Shown: piece after piece, positions 11,601 to 24,019 of the stretch
Layout: each line of letters starts with the position of its first letter
How positions within the stretch are numbered: the stretch's first letter is position 1
From: Cladophialophora immunda
Lineage: Eukaryota; Ascomycota; Eurotiomycetes; Chaetothyriales; Herpotrichiellaceae
Assembly (NCBI RefSeq): GCF_000835495.1
Contig: NW_015622545.1
Location: 2,682,777 to 2,746,776 of the forward strand
Reading direction: 5' to 3'
Length of the DNA: 64,000 nucleotides
Program-made: the position numbers and the translations under genes
Notes under the pieces: generated by a model
Told to the model about the DNA's origin: nothing
The model's database searches: none
The model's input: the letters and a program-made list of their open reading frames with translations, nothing else

Positions 11601-14392
11601 TGGCAAGAATGGTCACAGCGCTTATACGGCTATACGAGGTGTGGTGCTCGATCTAGGTGCTTTCGCACCTTCCCACTATCCGAGTATCATCCCGCAAACG
11701 TCACTGGAGAAATACGCTGGTCTCGACTCAACTGGCATGTTCCCCGTTCAGGTCTCGGCCCTTTGTCAAGGAAAAGACGGCCGAGTGGATCCTACGGTTC
11801 AGTTGGACTATACGACAACGAACATCACAGGTTCTGCTACAGTCATCAGCAGCACTGACCCGAATCGCCGGTACCACGACTTCCGCTATTTCACCAATGA
11901 TTCCCGCCCAGATTGGTTTTTTGAGCAGATGATCATGTTGAAATCCAACTACAAGAAAGGAAGTATCGGATATACTCCACAATATGTGCACACCCTTGCC
12001 AAAAAATCACACTCGATAGCGATATTGAACGGCAGAGTGTACGACTTCACCACCTACAACCAAGGTGGCCGCAGCACCAGGGCTCCTCCAGGTCAGACAG
12101 TTCCATCCGGGGTTGACACGGACTTTATGGATGACCTTGTGGTTGAACTGTTCACGCAACGAGCCGGACAAGACGTCACTAAATACTGGAATGCTCTTTC
12201 TTTGGACTCTGGGTTGAGGAGTCGAATGCAGCTTTGTCTTGACAATTTGTTCTTTGTTGGAGTCACGGATACCAGAAACTCGGCACAATGTCTCTTCGCC
12301 CGGTATATCCTCCTGGCTATCTCCATCCTGCTTTGTACTGTGATTGGCTTCAAGTTTTTGGCTGCGCTTCAGTTCGGAGGCAAGAACATACCTGAAAATC
12401 TCGACAAGTTCGTCATCTGCCAGGTTCCCGCCTACACGGAAGACGAAGAATCTCTTCGGCGAGCTATCGACTCAGCAGCGCGGATGCGATATGACGACAA
12501 ACGCAAATTGCTCATCGTGGTCTGCGACGGTATGATTATCGGTCAAGGAAACGACCGACCGACACCTCGCATTGTCCTCGATATCTTGGGAGTGTCGGAA
12601 ACAGTCGATCCAGAACCACTGAGCTTCGAATCTCTGGGTGAAGGTATGAAGCAACACAACATGGGCAAGGTATACTCTGGCCTGTACGAAGTGCAAGGAC
12701 ACATTGTTCCGTTCTTGGTGGTTGTCAAGGTCGGGAAACCCTCCGAAGTGTCCAAGCCTGGGAACAGAGGCAAGCGTGACTCCCAGATGGTCATCATGCG
12801 CTTCCTCAACCGAGTTCATTACAATATGCCCATGAGCCCGCTAGAACTGGAGATGCATCACCAGATCAGAAACATCATCGGAGTCAATCCAACGTTCTAC
12901 GAATTCATGCTGCAGATCGATGCCGATACGGTTGTGGCTCCCGACTCGGCTACTCGCATGGTTTCATCATTCCTACGCGACACGAGGCTGATAGCTGTTT
13001 GCGGCGAGACTTCGCTGTCCAACGCGAAAGCATCCTTCATCACGATGATGCAGGTTTACGAGTACTACATTTCGCACAATCTCACCAAGGCATTCGAGTC
13101 CCTATTCGGTTCCGTCACTTGTCTACCGGGTTGTTTCACCATGTATCGAATCCGGGCCGCAGAGACGGGAAAGCCACTCTTTGTGAGCAAGGAAATCATC
13201 GAAGACTACTCTGAAATCCGAGTCGACACGTTGCACATGAAGAATCTGTTGCATCTGGGCGAAGATCGATACCTGACTACGCTTCTCTTGAAACATCATT
13301 CCAAATACAAGACCAAATACATCTTCCACGCCCACGCCTGGACCATTGCTCCTGACAGTTGGAAAGTGTTCATGTCTCAGCGACGTCGATGGATCAACAG
13401 TACTGTTCACAACCTGGTTGAATTGCTACCGTTGCAGCAATTGTGCGGCTTCTGCTGTTTCAGTATGCGGTTTGTCGTCTTCCTGGATTTGTTGTCGACA
13501 GTAATCGCGCCGGTCACGGTAGCTTATATTGTCTATCTGATCGTGCTTCTCTCCACGTCTTCCGACGTTATCCCACTGACCGCATTCATCTTATTGGGAG
13601 CAATCTATGGGTTGCAAGCCATTATCTTCATCCTCCGCCGCAAGTGGGAAATGATCGGGTGGATGATTGTGTACATCCTAGCCATGCCCGTCTTCTCTCT
13701 GGGCCTGCCTCTGTACTCATTCTGGCACATGGACGACTTCAGCTGGGGTAATACGCGTCTGGTGACTGGTGAAAAGGGTAAACAGATTTTGATCTCCGAC
13801 GAGGGCAAATTCGACCCCGGCTCGATCCCGAAGAAGAAATGGGAAGAGTACCAAGCAGAACTATGGGATGCTCAAACCCAGCGGGACGACGAAAGATCCG
13901 AGATCTCGGGTTACAGCTACGGGACCAAGTCGTACCACCCTGCCGGGTCCGTCTACGGCGGTGGCCCTGGGGTCTATGAAAGCACCGCACACCTCATGGC
14001 TCCTTCAAGATCTGTGTCACAGCTCGACATACATCCGCCGATGTATGAGAGGGGGTACAGCCATTCCAGGATGTCTCTCGCTCCTTCGGACATGTTGGGT
14101 GGTGGCATGATGGCAGGAGGTCAATCTGTTGCCGACATGGACATGGCCGATTTGACCGGATTGCCCACTGATGATATGATCCTGAACGAAATCCGGGACA
14201 TACTCAAGACGGCGGACCTCATGACCGTGACGAAGAAGGGTATCAAGCAAGAATTGGAGCGGCGATTCAACGTGAATCTGGATGTTAAGCGAGCCTATAT
14301 TGGAAGTGGTAAGTCGTGCCTATGACTCGAACTTTACAGAGAAACTAACTTCTGGTGCAGCAACGGAAGCCATTCTCTCCGGTCAGCTGTGA
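8642..14392 (+). CDS. csmA: Class V chitin synthase with functional-looking myosin motor head
   Basis: Chitin synthase fused to a myosin motor-like domain; the family acts at hyphal tips and septa. Exons 8642-8934, 8988-14308 and 14361-14392 give 1881 aa. Introns are 53 nt (GTATGT...GACAG, branch CTAAT) and 52 nt (GTAAGT...GCAG, branch CTAAC). Splicing the first intron creates a complete P-loop, GESGSGKT, at 99-106. Membrane segments lie near 894-912 and 929-955, a cytochrome b5-like segment near 976, and another membrane segment at about 1202-1226. Catalytic motifs are [10 protein letters not shown] (1243), EDRYL (1523), QRRRW (1562) and SWGNTR (1683). A DEK-C-like tail ends in [10 protein letters not shown] encoded by a 32-nt last exon. 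The N-terminus [15 protein letters not shown] and the 1.9 kaa length match class V enzymes. Intact P-loop here, lost in the divergent neighbour. Confidence 0.95.
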
Positions 14393-15420
14393 TTTATCCC
14401 GCATAGTCTAGCGTATGTCCTGATCTAGCGACATGTTTCAACAATGGCAGATTGCAGGAGTTCAGGATGACCAAAAGAAATGGGCGGCATTGGTATGCAT
14501 TATTAGGTACAGGAGAAGGGACTCCATGGCTAGCTATAATCTCTTGGAGAGCGATGGATTGCATTTGTAATTGACAGGGAGAAGGACATCAACATAGCAT
14601 AGATGTAGCAGGATCTCCAGGAATCTGACGTGTGTACCAAGTTTTGTGCCCTTTTTGGTTGCCTTCTGAGCTGCTGGGGGAGTCTGCGATACGTACGGCT
14701 CTCCTGCCAACTTCTGTAGCCGTACACTGGTGCTATGCGGAAATCCTAGCCTACAAATCACTCGAGGATCAAACCAAGACTTTGGTTAGCGAAGTGGGAG
14801 GGCCATCAATGACGCCGAAGGCGGGTGTCGATAGGCAGGCAACTGGGCGAGCTGGACAAAGAACCTGAACAAGCTCACCAAGCTTTCAGTTGAAGCTTTT
14901 AATGGGGGCTCCAGAGGTCCCGCTCTAGGCGTCCCCAGCTGGGCCCAGGTGGCCCCGGGTGCCCCTAGCGCCCTTAAGCTCTCCGCTTTTGCAGGATGCT
15001 GTCATCATCATACACCCGCATATGCCAATGACGCCCAATCGACGCCTAGACCAACCAGCCTGCTGGGCATCCCTCACGCGATAAAGGATCGTTTTCACAC
15101 TCCTAGGCCAATGACTGAGGGTGCTTGTTTGCGTCTTTGCAAGATTCAGGTCAGGCTTGCGCGGCCCTCATTTTCCTGGCCCCGTTCCTTCGCTCCCTTT
15201 GCGAACCCTTTGAAACCGCTTTGGAGAAACCTCGAACAAGAAATCCATCATTGCCCGAATTGCGATTCTGCCCAGCCTTTGCCACGACGCCCAGAATTGA
15301 AAAGCTGTCCCAGCGCCCTGGGGCCTTCAGACGGCGAACGCATTCTCTCCCCGAGTGATGCCACCGTAGAAACTCGCGTGACCACCACCACCACCACCAC
15401 CACCACAACTTGCTGCCGCC
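14393..15420. other. Intergenic region upstream of the PLD-like gene
   Basis: About 1 kb without a convincing gene. It contains a GC-rich patch at about 14905-14975 and a CCA trinucleotide run just before the next start codon. It probably holds the 3' end of the class V chitin synthase transcript and the promoter and leader of the following gene. Confidence 0.5.
15381..15406 (+). repeat. (ACC)n microsatellite
   Basis: About eight ACC units lie directly upstream of the ATG at 15421, so probably in the 5' untranslated leader. On the minus strand it reads as a tryptophan run inside a spurious open frame. Confidence 0.9.
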
Positions 15421-17539
15421 ATGATACCCAAGAAGATCTATGAGCTCTGCCAGAACGGCGAGTCGATCACTTCCGAACTCGCCAAAGATCCGTCCCTGTC
15501 CCCTCACGCGGCAGCCAAGAAGCTCTTTGGCATCGACTTCGACGATGAGGTCGTCACCAAGAAACTGGACCTGGGTAAGGAAGAACCGAGTGATCTGGAA
15601 GAGGCACGGAAGTGTGGGAAATGGGGCAATTCCAACCCCAGCGATCTGTTTCTGAGGGTGAGAAACCCAGCTGACTGCAATGATGCGGCAAGAACCGATG
15701 CTGACCCAGTTGCTAGATCTATCACGATGTCCTGTGCACACTGGAAAAGAATCCTCTGGTGGGCGTGTGCTCGCCGTCGCTGCTCGGAAGCAATGGAGTC
15801 TGCCCGCTCACAATCATGGCGACAGTTCCCGACATCTGCCGGCACATGTCCAACGTGATAGCGAGAGCCGAACAGGAGGTCTTCCTCGCGACCAACTTCT
15901 GGATGTACTCAGAACCCACCAGGCTGATTACCAATGCATTGAGAGAGCTTTCGAAAAAGGCCGTCCAGACGAACCGTCGGGTTGTCGTCAAGATCATCTA
16001 CGACCGGGGAAGTGCGAAACAGGTGAGCTTCGGGTCCTGTGCGCACTCGTAAGTCGGTCTACTGACAGTACGAGTTTGTGAAAAACCACCTCATAGTGCC
16101 CCCGAGCGAATTTGCCGACCCCAATGGCAAAATTCGAATCCCTCATCCTGATGATCTGCCAAACATCGATATCGAAGTCATGAATTTCCACCGACCAATG
16201 TTCGGGACGTTCCACGCCAAATACATGGTCGTGGATCGCCGCATCGCCGTTTTACAAAGCAACAACATCCAAGATATCGACAACATGGAGATGATGACGC
16301 AGTTGGAAGGGCCAATCGTCGATTCATTCTATGATCTTGCCTTCATTTCGTGGCACAATGCGCTTAAACCACCTCTGCCGCTGTTGAGCCGGCCTGCTGC
16401 AGACTGCCCCATCCCCACGTTCTCGACTGACAGCTATGCGACCATGTTTAACGAGAATGGAAAGTTGGTCCCCGTTTACCAAGCGTAAGTTGGCTGCTCC
16501 GAGATATATGCTTGCACTACTGTCCTGACCCTGTCAAAGGCCCACGCCGATTCCTGACGGGCACGAGAGCCTGAGAGAGATTGCCGAGCATGGATCGCAG
16601 ATGGACTTGCCCCAGCACACATCACAAGACCCCCATTATGATCCTGACATTAAGTCGGAGGTGCTGCGTGCCGTGGCTTTTTTGAAGCCACGCGAAGGAG
16701 AGGCAAGGATCAATGCAATCACCCGTCTCCTCAACACGACAATCCAACCTAACACGAAAGGGAGTGCACCGGATATTGAACCAGCCGACGCGATGACCCC
16801 TCTTATCCCGATACCGCGACATGACCCCTTCCCGATTGCTATGGTATGCCGACAGCCATGGGGAGCGCCCAACAAGCATTGCTTGCACACTCCGCAAAAT
16901 GAGGCCTTCACGTCTGCCCTTCGCCATGCGACAAAGTCGGTTTTCATTCAGACACCTGACCTGAACGCCGAAGCCCTCCTGCCCGAAATTGTCGCGGCTT
17001 GCCGGCGAGGGGTCAAGGTCACCTACTACTATTGTCTGGGATATAACGACGCGGGAGAACTGCTGCCTATGCAGGGCGGGCACAACGAAATGATCGCGAA
17101 CGGATTATACCGCGATGTGGGACCCGAACATCGCGACAACCTTGACATCTATGCCTACGTAGCCAAAGATCAAATCCACCCTATCCACAACAAATTCAAA
17201 CAGCGGTCATGTCACATAAAATTGATGGTTGTGGACGACCACATTGGAATACAAGGCAACGGTAACCAAGACACGCAGAGCTGGTATCACAGCCAAGAAG
17301 TGAACGTCATGATCGATAGCCCGTTGGTGGTAGGAAAGTGGATGGAAGGAATCCGACAGAATCAAAACACGCACGTCTATGGGAAAGTCGAGAACGAGGG
17401 GCCTGATGCTGGATGTTGGAAGGACCCGAAGACTGGGCAGCAGGCTGAGGGCGCGATTGGTGTCGATCCAGGCAAGTTTGCGTGGGCCAAGGGCTTTGTC
17501 GGTGCGGTGCAACGGGTACGAGGGATGGGTGGATTTTGA
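15421..17539 (+). CDS. Phospholipase D superfamily protein with two HKD motifs
   Basis: Phosphodiester-cleaving PLD-fold protein. Exons 15421-15657, 15717-16022, 16069-16484 and 16540-17539 give 652 aa; introns are 59, 46 and 55 nt. Two complete HxKx4D motifs are present: HAKYMVVD at 230 and HIKLMVVD at 545, each followed by the usual small/polar run (SNN, GNGNQD). Two HKD halves normally fold into one active site. I see no PX, PH or C2 domain, no signal peptide and no membrane segment, so it differs from the large signalling PLD1-type enzymes. Substrate (phospholipid, cardiolipin-like or nucleic acid) cannot be told from sequence. The start ATG follows a CCGCC context and the N-terminal reading frame joins cleanly to exon 2. 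Fold assignment is firm; function is open. Confidence 0.9.
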
Positions 17540-19148
17540 GCTTTGTCGAGAGGAGGAGGCGCATTGACGGGGGATCAGATCTTGGTTCAAATATGCGAGG
17601 GTCATTCGGGAATCATAACGATGTTGTTGGCGTTGGAGAATATACGAGGGATGATCTCTGAACACAGGTATCTGTCTATCTCAATCTTGAATATCGAGCC
17701 TCGAGACTGTCGGAGAAATGATTTTCCGGATGCCGCCGGGCCTTCGGTTGCGACGCTTCATCAGCCATCACCATCCATATCCATCTCTGCGCCAGATTCA
17801 GCACTGACTCCTCTCCGTTGCACCATGCAGCGGAGCCCATGTTACTTGGCCCCTTCGGACAATCAGCCGCACTCAGCTGTAGATCCCTAGTGCTCAGCGT
17901 GCATCAAGTGCTCAGCAAGCAGTACTCGGTACAGGTGATATTGCAAGGGCCAGTTGATAGGCATGTTCCATTTCGGAGGCTCAACCCATTGCTTGGTTTT
18001 CAGGCCACAGACGGGTTTGTCCAACCACAACTTTGTCAATCGGCCGCCATGGAATCCGGATGCCTCAATCAACCTACCGGTTTGTGGTGCTCTGGCTATG
18101 GTTACACCGCCTCCAGCTAGCCGTTGAAGAGACGATGGGCAACATCGAAGGACGATGGGACCAGTGCTCACCAGTCAATGAGCGCAAGTATGCAAAAGAG
18201 AAAAATAGTCATATCTGGTGAGACACAGGCCCAAGTTTCGCAGCAGATATAGAGAGTATTTGATAGCAGACAATGTTGACGGCATCCCGCCAACTCGAAC
18301 TTGCGGCTTCAATTCCGCACTGCATGAACATTGCCCCGAACTCTCGCAGGTCGACATGGGCATAACACAAGCCAAACTTTGTTCCACCTTGTTTGACGAC
18401 AGCACGGCAGATGCATCGGCTCTCCAAAATCGCGACGCGACCTTGCCCTGAACTCGGTGTCGGGTTCTTTCCGGTGGATGTTGCAAGAGGAGGGTCTTGG
18501 GAGACACACAAGCACGCACATACATACGCGCAAGAGAGGGAACAGAAGACAGGCTTCACAGGAGAACCGCATCTCCCCCATCACTGCCTCGCTCCGCGTC
18601 AAACCGACACCGACATCGGCAATCGTTGAGCCCAAAAAATTCAACCCCACAAAGTCAGAGAACGCGTAGCAAGAGGAGGGACAACACCCCGCCCTTGTTC
18701 TTTTCTCATATGGTTATTAGTTCGAGCCTCGATGACTGGCTAGACAAGAGCCGAATCGATGCGCCATAACAATCCCCTGCCTGGCCTGGGACATTTACCC
18801 CATGGTCCAGTTGGTCCCTTTGCCGTCATGCTCGGCCAGCATCGGGACACTGCCGCCTCTCTCTCACGCTCACTCACTCACCTTTCTCTGATTGTGTTGT
18901 TGCCCATTGAACATTCCGGGGGAGAGTATTAAAATACCTGACTGACGAACTCGTCTCTGCTTTCTTTCGAGTTTCAGTTCTCACCCGTTGAGCATCACGT
19001 TTCTAGAGTTTCTAGAGTTTCCATTGTCACTTGAACGAGACCGTCCTCTGTATTTGACCGACAAGCCTACCTTCAAGACTGCCGACCACGTAGAGTAGAG
19101 GCCGACCTCAATTGAACAGAGACAACCAGTCGCAGACCCAGTTCCACC
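17540..19148. other. Intergenic region, promoter side of the TPP enzyme gene
   Basis: About 1.6 kb with no protein-like frame. A short direct repeat (TTTCTAGAG twice, about 19001-19020) lies in the probable 5' leader of the next gene. Nothing else stands out. Confidence 0.5.
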
Positions 19149-21248
19149 ATGGGTTCCGTCGCGAAATCGTACGTCTGCTCCTGTCCGCGCTGATCGGGAG
19201 TGATGTCAAGACCGAACTGACCATGTCTCGACAACAGCGACTACACCACCTCCTACGCCTTCTTCGAGGCCATCTGGGAGGTAAGCCTGGCAGCCCTCGC
19301 TCGCCCTCTGGGGTGTTGATCACATCGCTGACCTGTTGAAACCCCTGTGCAGGCTGGCATCACCCATGTCTTTGTCAATCTGGGCTCGGACCACCCGTCC
19401 ATCATCGAGGCCATCACCAAAGGCCAGAAGGAGAAGCAGGCAGACTTCCCCCGAATCATCACCTGCCCCAATGAGGTACGCAAGAGAGAGACGGAAAAAC
19501 GGCAACTAAATGTGGTTGCAAGCCCCGAGGAAATGGGCTTGATTGCTAAGAAGCGAAAATTTGTATAGATGGTTGCGCTGTCCATGGCCGACGGCATGGC
19601 GAGGTTGACCAACAAACCCCAATGCGTCATTGTCCACGTCGACGTCGGGACCCAAGGCCTGGCCGCCGCCGTCCACAACGCCTCCTGCGGCCGTGCCCCG
19701 GTCCTCATCTTCGCCGGCCTCTCCCCCTACACGATCGAAGGCGAGTACCGCGGTTCGAGGACGGAGTACATACACTGGATACAAGATGTGCCGGACCAGA
19801 AACAGATCGTGGCGCAATACTGCAGATACACCGCCGAGATTAAAGGCGGCAGGAACGTCAAGCAAATCGTCAATCGAGCGCTACAGTTCGCGACCAGCGA
19901 CCCCCAGGGTCCTGTCTATCTCTATGGAGCTCGCGAGCCGATGGAAGAGGACATCGAGCCGTACCATCTCGACCAGCAGGTCTGGAAACCCGTGGGACCT
20001 GCGGCCCTGCCACAAGAGGCCGTCGCGCTCGTCGCGCAGGAACTGGTCAAGGCCCGCGAACCTCTGCTGGTGGTGGGCTACACCGGCCGCAATCCAGCCT
20101 CGGTGGCAGCCGCCGTGTCTTTGGCGGACAAGATCCCCGGTCTTCGCGTCCTGGACACGGGAGGCTCCGACATGTGTTTCCCAACGGACCACCCGGCGGC
20201 GCTGGGCTTACGGTATGGAGCGGACCCGGCCATCACGACGGCGGATTTCATCCTGGTGGTGGACTGCGACGTGCCGTGGATTCCGACGCAGTGCAGGCCG
20301 AGGCCGGACGCCAGGATCGTCCACATTGACGTCGACGTGCTGAAGCGGCAAATGCCCGTCTTCTACATCCCGGCCTACGCGCGCTTCAGCGCCGATTCCG
20401 CGACCTCCTTCACCCAGCTGAACGACTACCTGGCTTCCAACTCGGAACTTTCCGCGGCCTTGTCGGACGAGGCTCACACCGCCGCGGCACGGAAGAGACA
20501 AGAAGCACACACGGCGCGCTGGAGCCAGTTCAGGGAGCTGGCCAAGGTCCCCGCCGACCCGGCGAGCACGGCCATCAATCCGCACGTGCTGGGCGGGCAG
20601 ATCAGGGCGGCGGTGCCCCAGGACACCATCTTCGCCGTCGAAGCCGTCACGCTGAGCACCTTCATCGCCGACCAGATCGCGCCGGTGCAGCCCAAGACGT
20701 GGATCAACTGCGGCGGCGGCGGGCTGGGGTGGTCGGGCGGCGGGGCGCTGGGGATCAAGCTGGCGTCGGACTTTGCGCACCGCGAGGGCGACCGCTTCGG
20801 GGCCAACCGGGGCAAGTTCGTGTGCCAGATCGTCGGGGACGGCACGTTCATGTTCTCGGTGCCCGGGTCCGTGTACTGGATCGCCCAGCGCTACGGCATC
20901 CCCATCCTGACGGTCGTGCTGAACAACAAGGGCTGGAACGCCCCCCGTCGCTCCATGCTCCTGGTCCACCCGCACGGCGAGGGCAGCAAGGTCGACAACA
21001 AGACCCTCAACATCAGCTTCGAGCCCACCCCGGACTACGCGGGCATCGCCAAGGCGGCCACGGGCGGCCACGCCTGGGCCGGCACCGTCAGCACCGTGGC
21101 CGAGCTGCTGGACGCGCTGCCCCAGGCCGTCGCGGCCGTCAAGGGAGGCAGGTGTGCCATCCTCGAGGTCAAGCTTGGGGCCGAGCTGCCCGTGGCGGCG
21201 AAGCAGGGCGATGTCAAGATGGAGGAAGTCGCCGCGAGCAGTGGGTAG
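19149..21248 (+). CDS. Thiamine diphosphate-dependent enzyme (acetolactate synthase / 2-oxoacid decarboxylase-like)
   Basis: Enzyme of the acetolactate synthase, benzoylformate decarboxylase and 2-hydroxyacyl-CoA lyase superfamily. Exons 19149-19168, 19238-19280, 19353-19475 and 19569-21248 give 621 aa; introns are 69, 72 and 93 nt. The N-terminal domain carries the likely catalytic Glu62 at the exon 3/4 joint (CPNE-MVALSMADG). The C-terminal domain has the Mg/TPP motif, GDG at 485-487 followed by NN about 25 residues later. No mitochondrial presequence is obvious and the protein does not look like the biosynthetic Ilv2. The exact substrate is unknown. Third codon positions are almost all G or C in the 3' half, much more than in its neighbours, and long spurious frames run on both strands as a result. 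First coding exon is only 20 nt. Confidence 0.9.
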
Positions 21249-22094
21249 GTACTGGCGGAGGGAAGGACAAATAAGCGGACACAAGGAGCTCTCTGGGTGT
21301 GTGTCAGGTGGGTATATCTAGTAGGCAACGAATGTATAAATGTCTGGTGATCCCGCATGAGCAAGACATGTCTGCCGCTCAGGGTGTAGAGGAGCACTGG
21401 CATTGAGAAGAGCCGCCCATCGCGGCACGCAGAACATGGCTATATGCTGACGTAGTCTATTAGTACCCGGTAGTGTTTGAACGAACCTAACGCTGTATGC
21501 ACTAAAGGGGGTATTTGCTGCTTGGTTTTTGAATTCCCAGCCTTCTTTCAGAAGGGAACGCATCAACGAAACGCTAATAGAGGAGGAGGCAGGACTACAG
21601 CCCTTCCAGGGAAGCAAGCGAGCAAAAGCACTTGGTTCTGGTCCGTGGTTGGCAACCAAAATTAGGAGGAAAGCGGGAAAATGGCACATGCTAAAAACGC
21701 GAACAATCAAGCACTTCTCGGCCTTGTCAGGCATATGCATTTTCATTCGACCAACACAGACAAAACGGGGGGAGGCAAGCCCTCAGTACCTGGACGAATG
21801 AACTGGAGAGTCGAGACAAGGTGTGATCAAACCCTCCGCCTGGTAGACGGGGAGATGGTTGACGGTTGATGGCAGACGGTGGACGGTCGATGCGGGATAG
21901 TCGAGTCAATACAGTACGAGGTCCCGTATCGGCAACAACTGTCAGGATCCAGGAGCTCCATTCACCTAAATAGGCGACGGAAGATTTCATTCAATCGAGC
22001 GCATATCCCTGATTGGTAAGATGCGTGCATCGGGAGAAAGCCAGGCCCCCTCGCGCATGTGTTGGGCGGGGGTTCTAGAAGCACGGACGATGGT

Positions 22095-22118
22095 GAGGGC
22101 GAGGGCGAGGGCGAGGGT
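22095..22118 (+). repeat. (GAGGGC)4 hexanucleotide repeat
   Basis: Four hexamer units, the last GAGGGT, inside the gene-poor stretch. Confidence 0.85.
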
Positions 22119-22996
22119 GAGGTGGATGGTCGGCGCTAGAAAACCCGTCATGGGACGACCATGGAAGGAGGCGGAGGAGGCTGAGGAGGCGTTGTCGTCC
22201 AAGGGTACGAGGGTGTTGAATGCGGTGGTAGAGAGCGACGGATACGCACACACACAACTCGCTCACTCACTTCACTCGCTCTATCAGTGGCTGGCTGAGT
22301 GATTTGACTTCCCTGCATTCCGCCGGGCTCATTCTCCCCTTTGCGTATCGAGTGGAGAGCTTGGAGGGGCGCAGAAGGAGGGGGGGGAGGGGGGAAGAGA
22401 GAAATGACGAAAGCAGTAATTGGTAGGGCCATCGTGCATGGAAGCTGTGGAGACTCTATGGCGGGAAATGCATGTGCGAGTCAGATGGGAAGTATGAAGA
22501 GAAGACAGAGAGGGTAAGGAGGAGGGTGTACTATTCCCTGCGAGAAAGATGCCCTTGCGAGAGAGGGAGGGGAGTCAGCGAGAGTGACACAGACAAAGAC
22601 ACCGACCTCGTGCATGGCGGAAGGACGTCTCCAGCTCGTGCCTTAACCTGCGAGAGCGAGCCCATCCCTCTGTGCATCTTGCCATGCTCTTGTCCCCTTC
22701 CACCACTTCTTATCGAACGAGTCCTCGTATTCTAGGGCTTCAAAGGCCCCATCTCCTAGCGGCATGCACGGAAACCCTCTGGAAGCTTTCTCATCCTGGA
22801 GTCCGCGCCCCCATCTTGTTTTGTTTTTTTTCGCCATCGGAGCCAAGGATTCTGGAAGAACGCGGCGCCGTCCCTAGATAGGTCTAAGGAGATAATAAGA
22901 CACAGGTGGGGTGGATGGACTAAGATGGGATGGGAACGGGAGCAAATCGCAGAGGAAGGGTTGGGATTGGCACTATCGGCGAGGAAAGGAGAACGG

Positions 22997-23040
22997 AATG
23001 GATGGATGGATGTGAGAGTGAGTGAGTGAGTGAGTGAGTA
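22997..23040 (+). repeat. GATG and GAGT tetranucleotide tracts
   Basis: About four GATG units followed at once by about six GAGT units. Slippage-prone and probably length-variable between strains. Confidence 0.85.
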
Positions 23041-24019
23041 AATGGGGAACGGAGTGTGTGTGTACCACCCAAAACACTCGTACAGACCTACCTCGTTCTT
23101 CTCTAGTTCCTGACCGTTGCAGTTACAGTATGTACTCGGTACCTCCCAACACCAAGCGCCAAGGTCCAGGTTGGCATTGGCTGCGGACTGGAAGAAGGAG
23201 TTGTAAGTGAAGCTTGTGGCTGCAGGCTACAGGCCGCCGTTGGATTTGCGGTGTGAAGTGACAGTCTGGGTACCCCAACTGGTCCTCGACTCAGGTATTG
23301 TCTCTAGGTACCTAGGGAGTGACTACCTGTAGCTAAATGCCGGGTAGGGACACGGTAACAAATCTTAAATCCCACAGTTACATAAATTAGCACCCAAGTA
23401 GCGTGTGGCTGTTGAGGTGGCTAGGAACACAGATAGGTCGAGGCTAAGTAGGTAGGCTTCGACGTTAGGAAATCAAGCAGATTGGGCATTGGCGCTCAGC
23501 GCGGAGTTCTGGGGCATCGATGGTTCAACCGAGGACGAACAGATCGGGATGGAATGAAATACAGTAGTGCAATCATCGTATAGCTGACGATGGTACGACT
23601 AACAACTAGACAGCCAGCACATCATGGATACGACTTGAATGGGAGACCTCTGCAGACAGCGAGGGAAAGGGCGATAGACATGGGTGCCTGTTCAGGTCTT
23701 GAGGCGGCACACTGAGTGCTCAGCAAATGGCAAAAAATGTAATAACATTCTTTGTTATGGATGGTGAGATGATGTGATGGTCATTCCCCTCCTACTACCG
23801 CTTACTGCCTGTCAGGCCACCCTCAGGTCTGTCGGTCCTGTCTTGCTATTGAACAAAAAGTGTCAATTCCAACAGGTTTCTCCTCACCCTGCTAAGCATC
23901 AAACTCGCATCTCGAGAACAAAATCGCAGGATCAAAACAACCAGCATGAGGCCGGTCAGAAAAGACCGCAGCAAAGATCTGGCTCCCGAGCTGCCGCAGA
24001 TGCCGCCCGATCCGTCCGT

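Larger units (their letters stand above)
21249..24019. other. 2.8 kb gene-poor stretch
   Basis: Lies between the stop codons of two convergent genes, so it needs to hold no promoter. It contains simple repeats (GAGGGC units, GATG and GAGT runs) and purine-rich strands, but no frame that looks like a protein. It could hold a non-coding transcript or simply be slack sequence; nothing in it lets me decide. Confidence 0.5.

Noticed and set aside
14905..14975. GC-rich block as a possible repeat element
   Set aside because: Looks similar in composition to other GC patches (6780, 27660, 47370) but no shared sequence of useful length could be seen by eye.
15151..15741. 196-codon minus frame with a tryptophan run
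   Set aside because: The Trp run is the reverse reading of the ACC microsatellite, and the frame overlaps exon 1 of the PLD-like gene.
20208..21284. 358-codon minus-strand open frame antisense to the TPP enzyme
   Set aside because: Explained by the extreme third-position G/C bias of the plus-strand gene; its translation shows the Arg/Gly/Asp/Val pattern of an antisense shadow and no motif.
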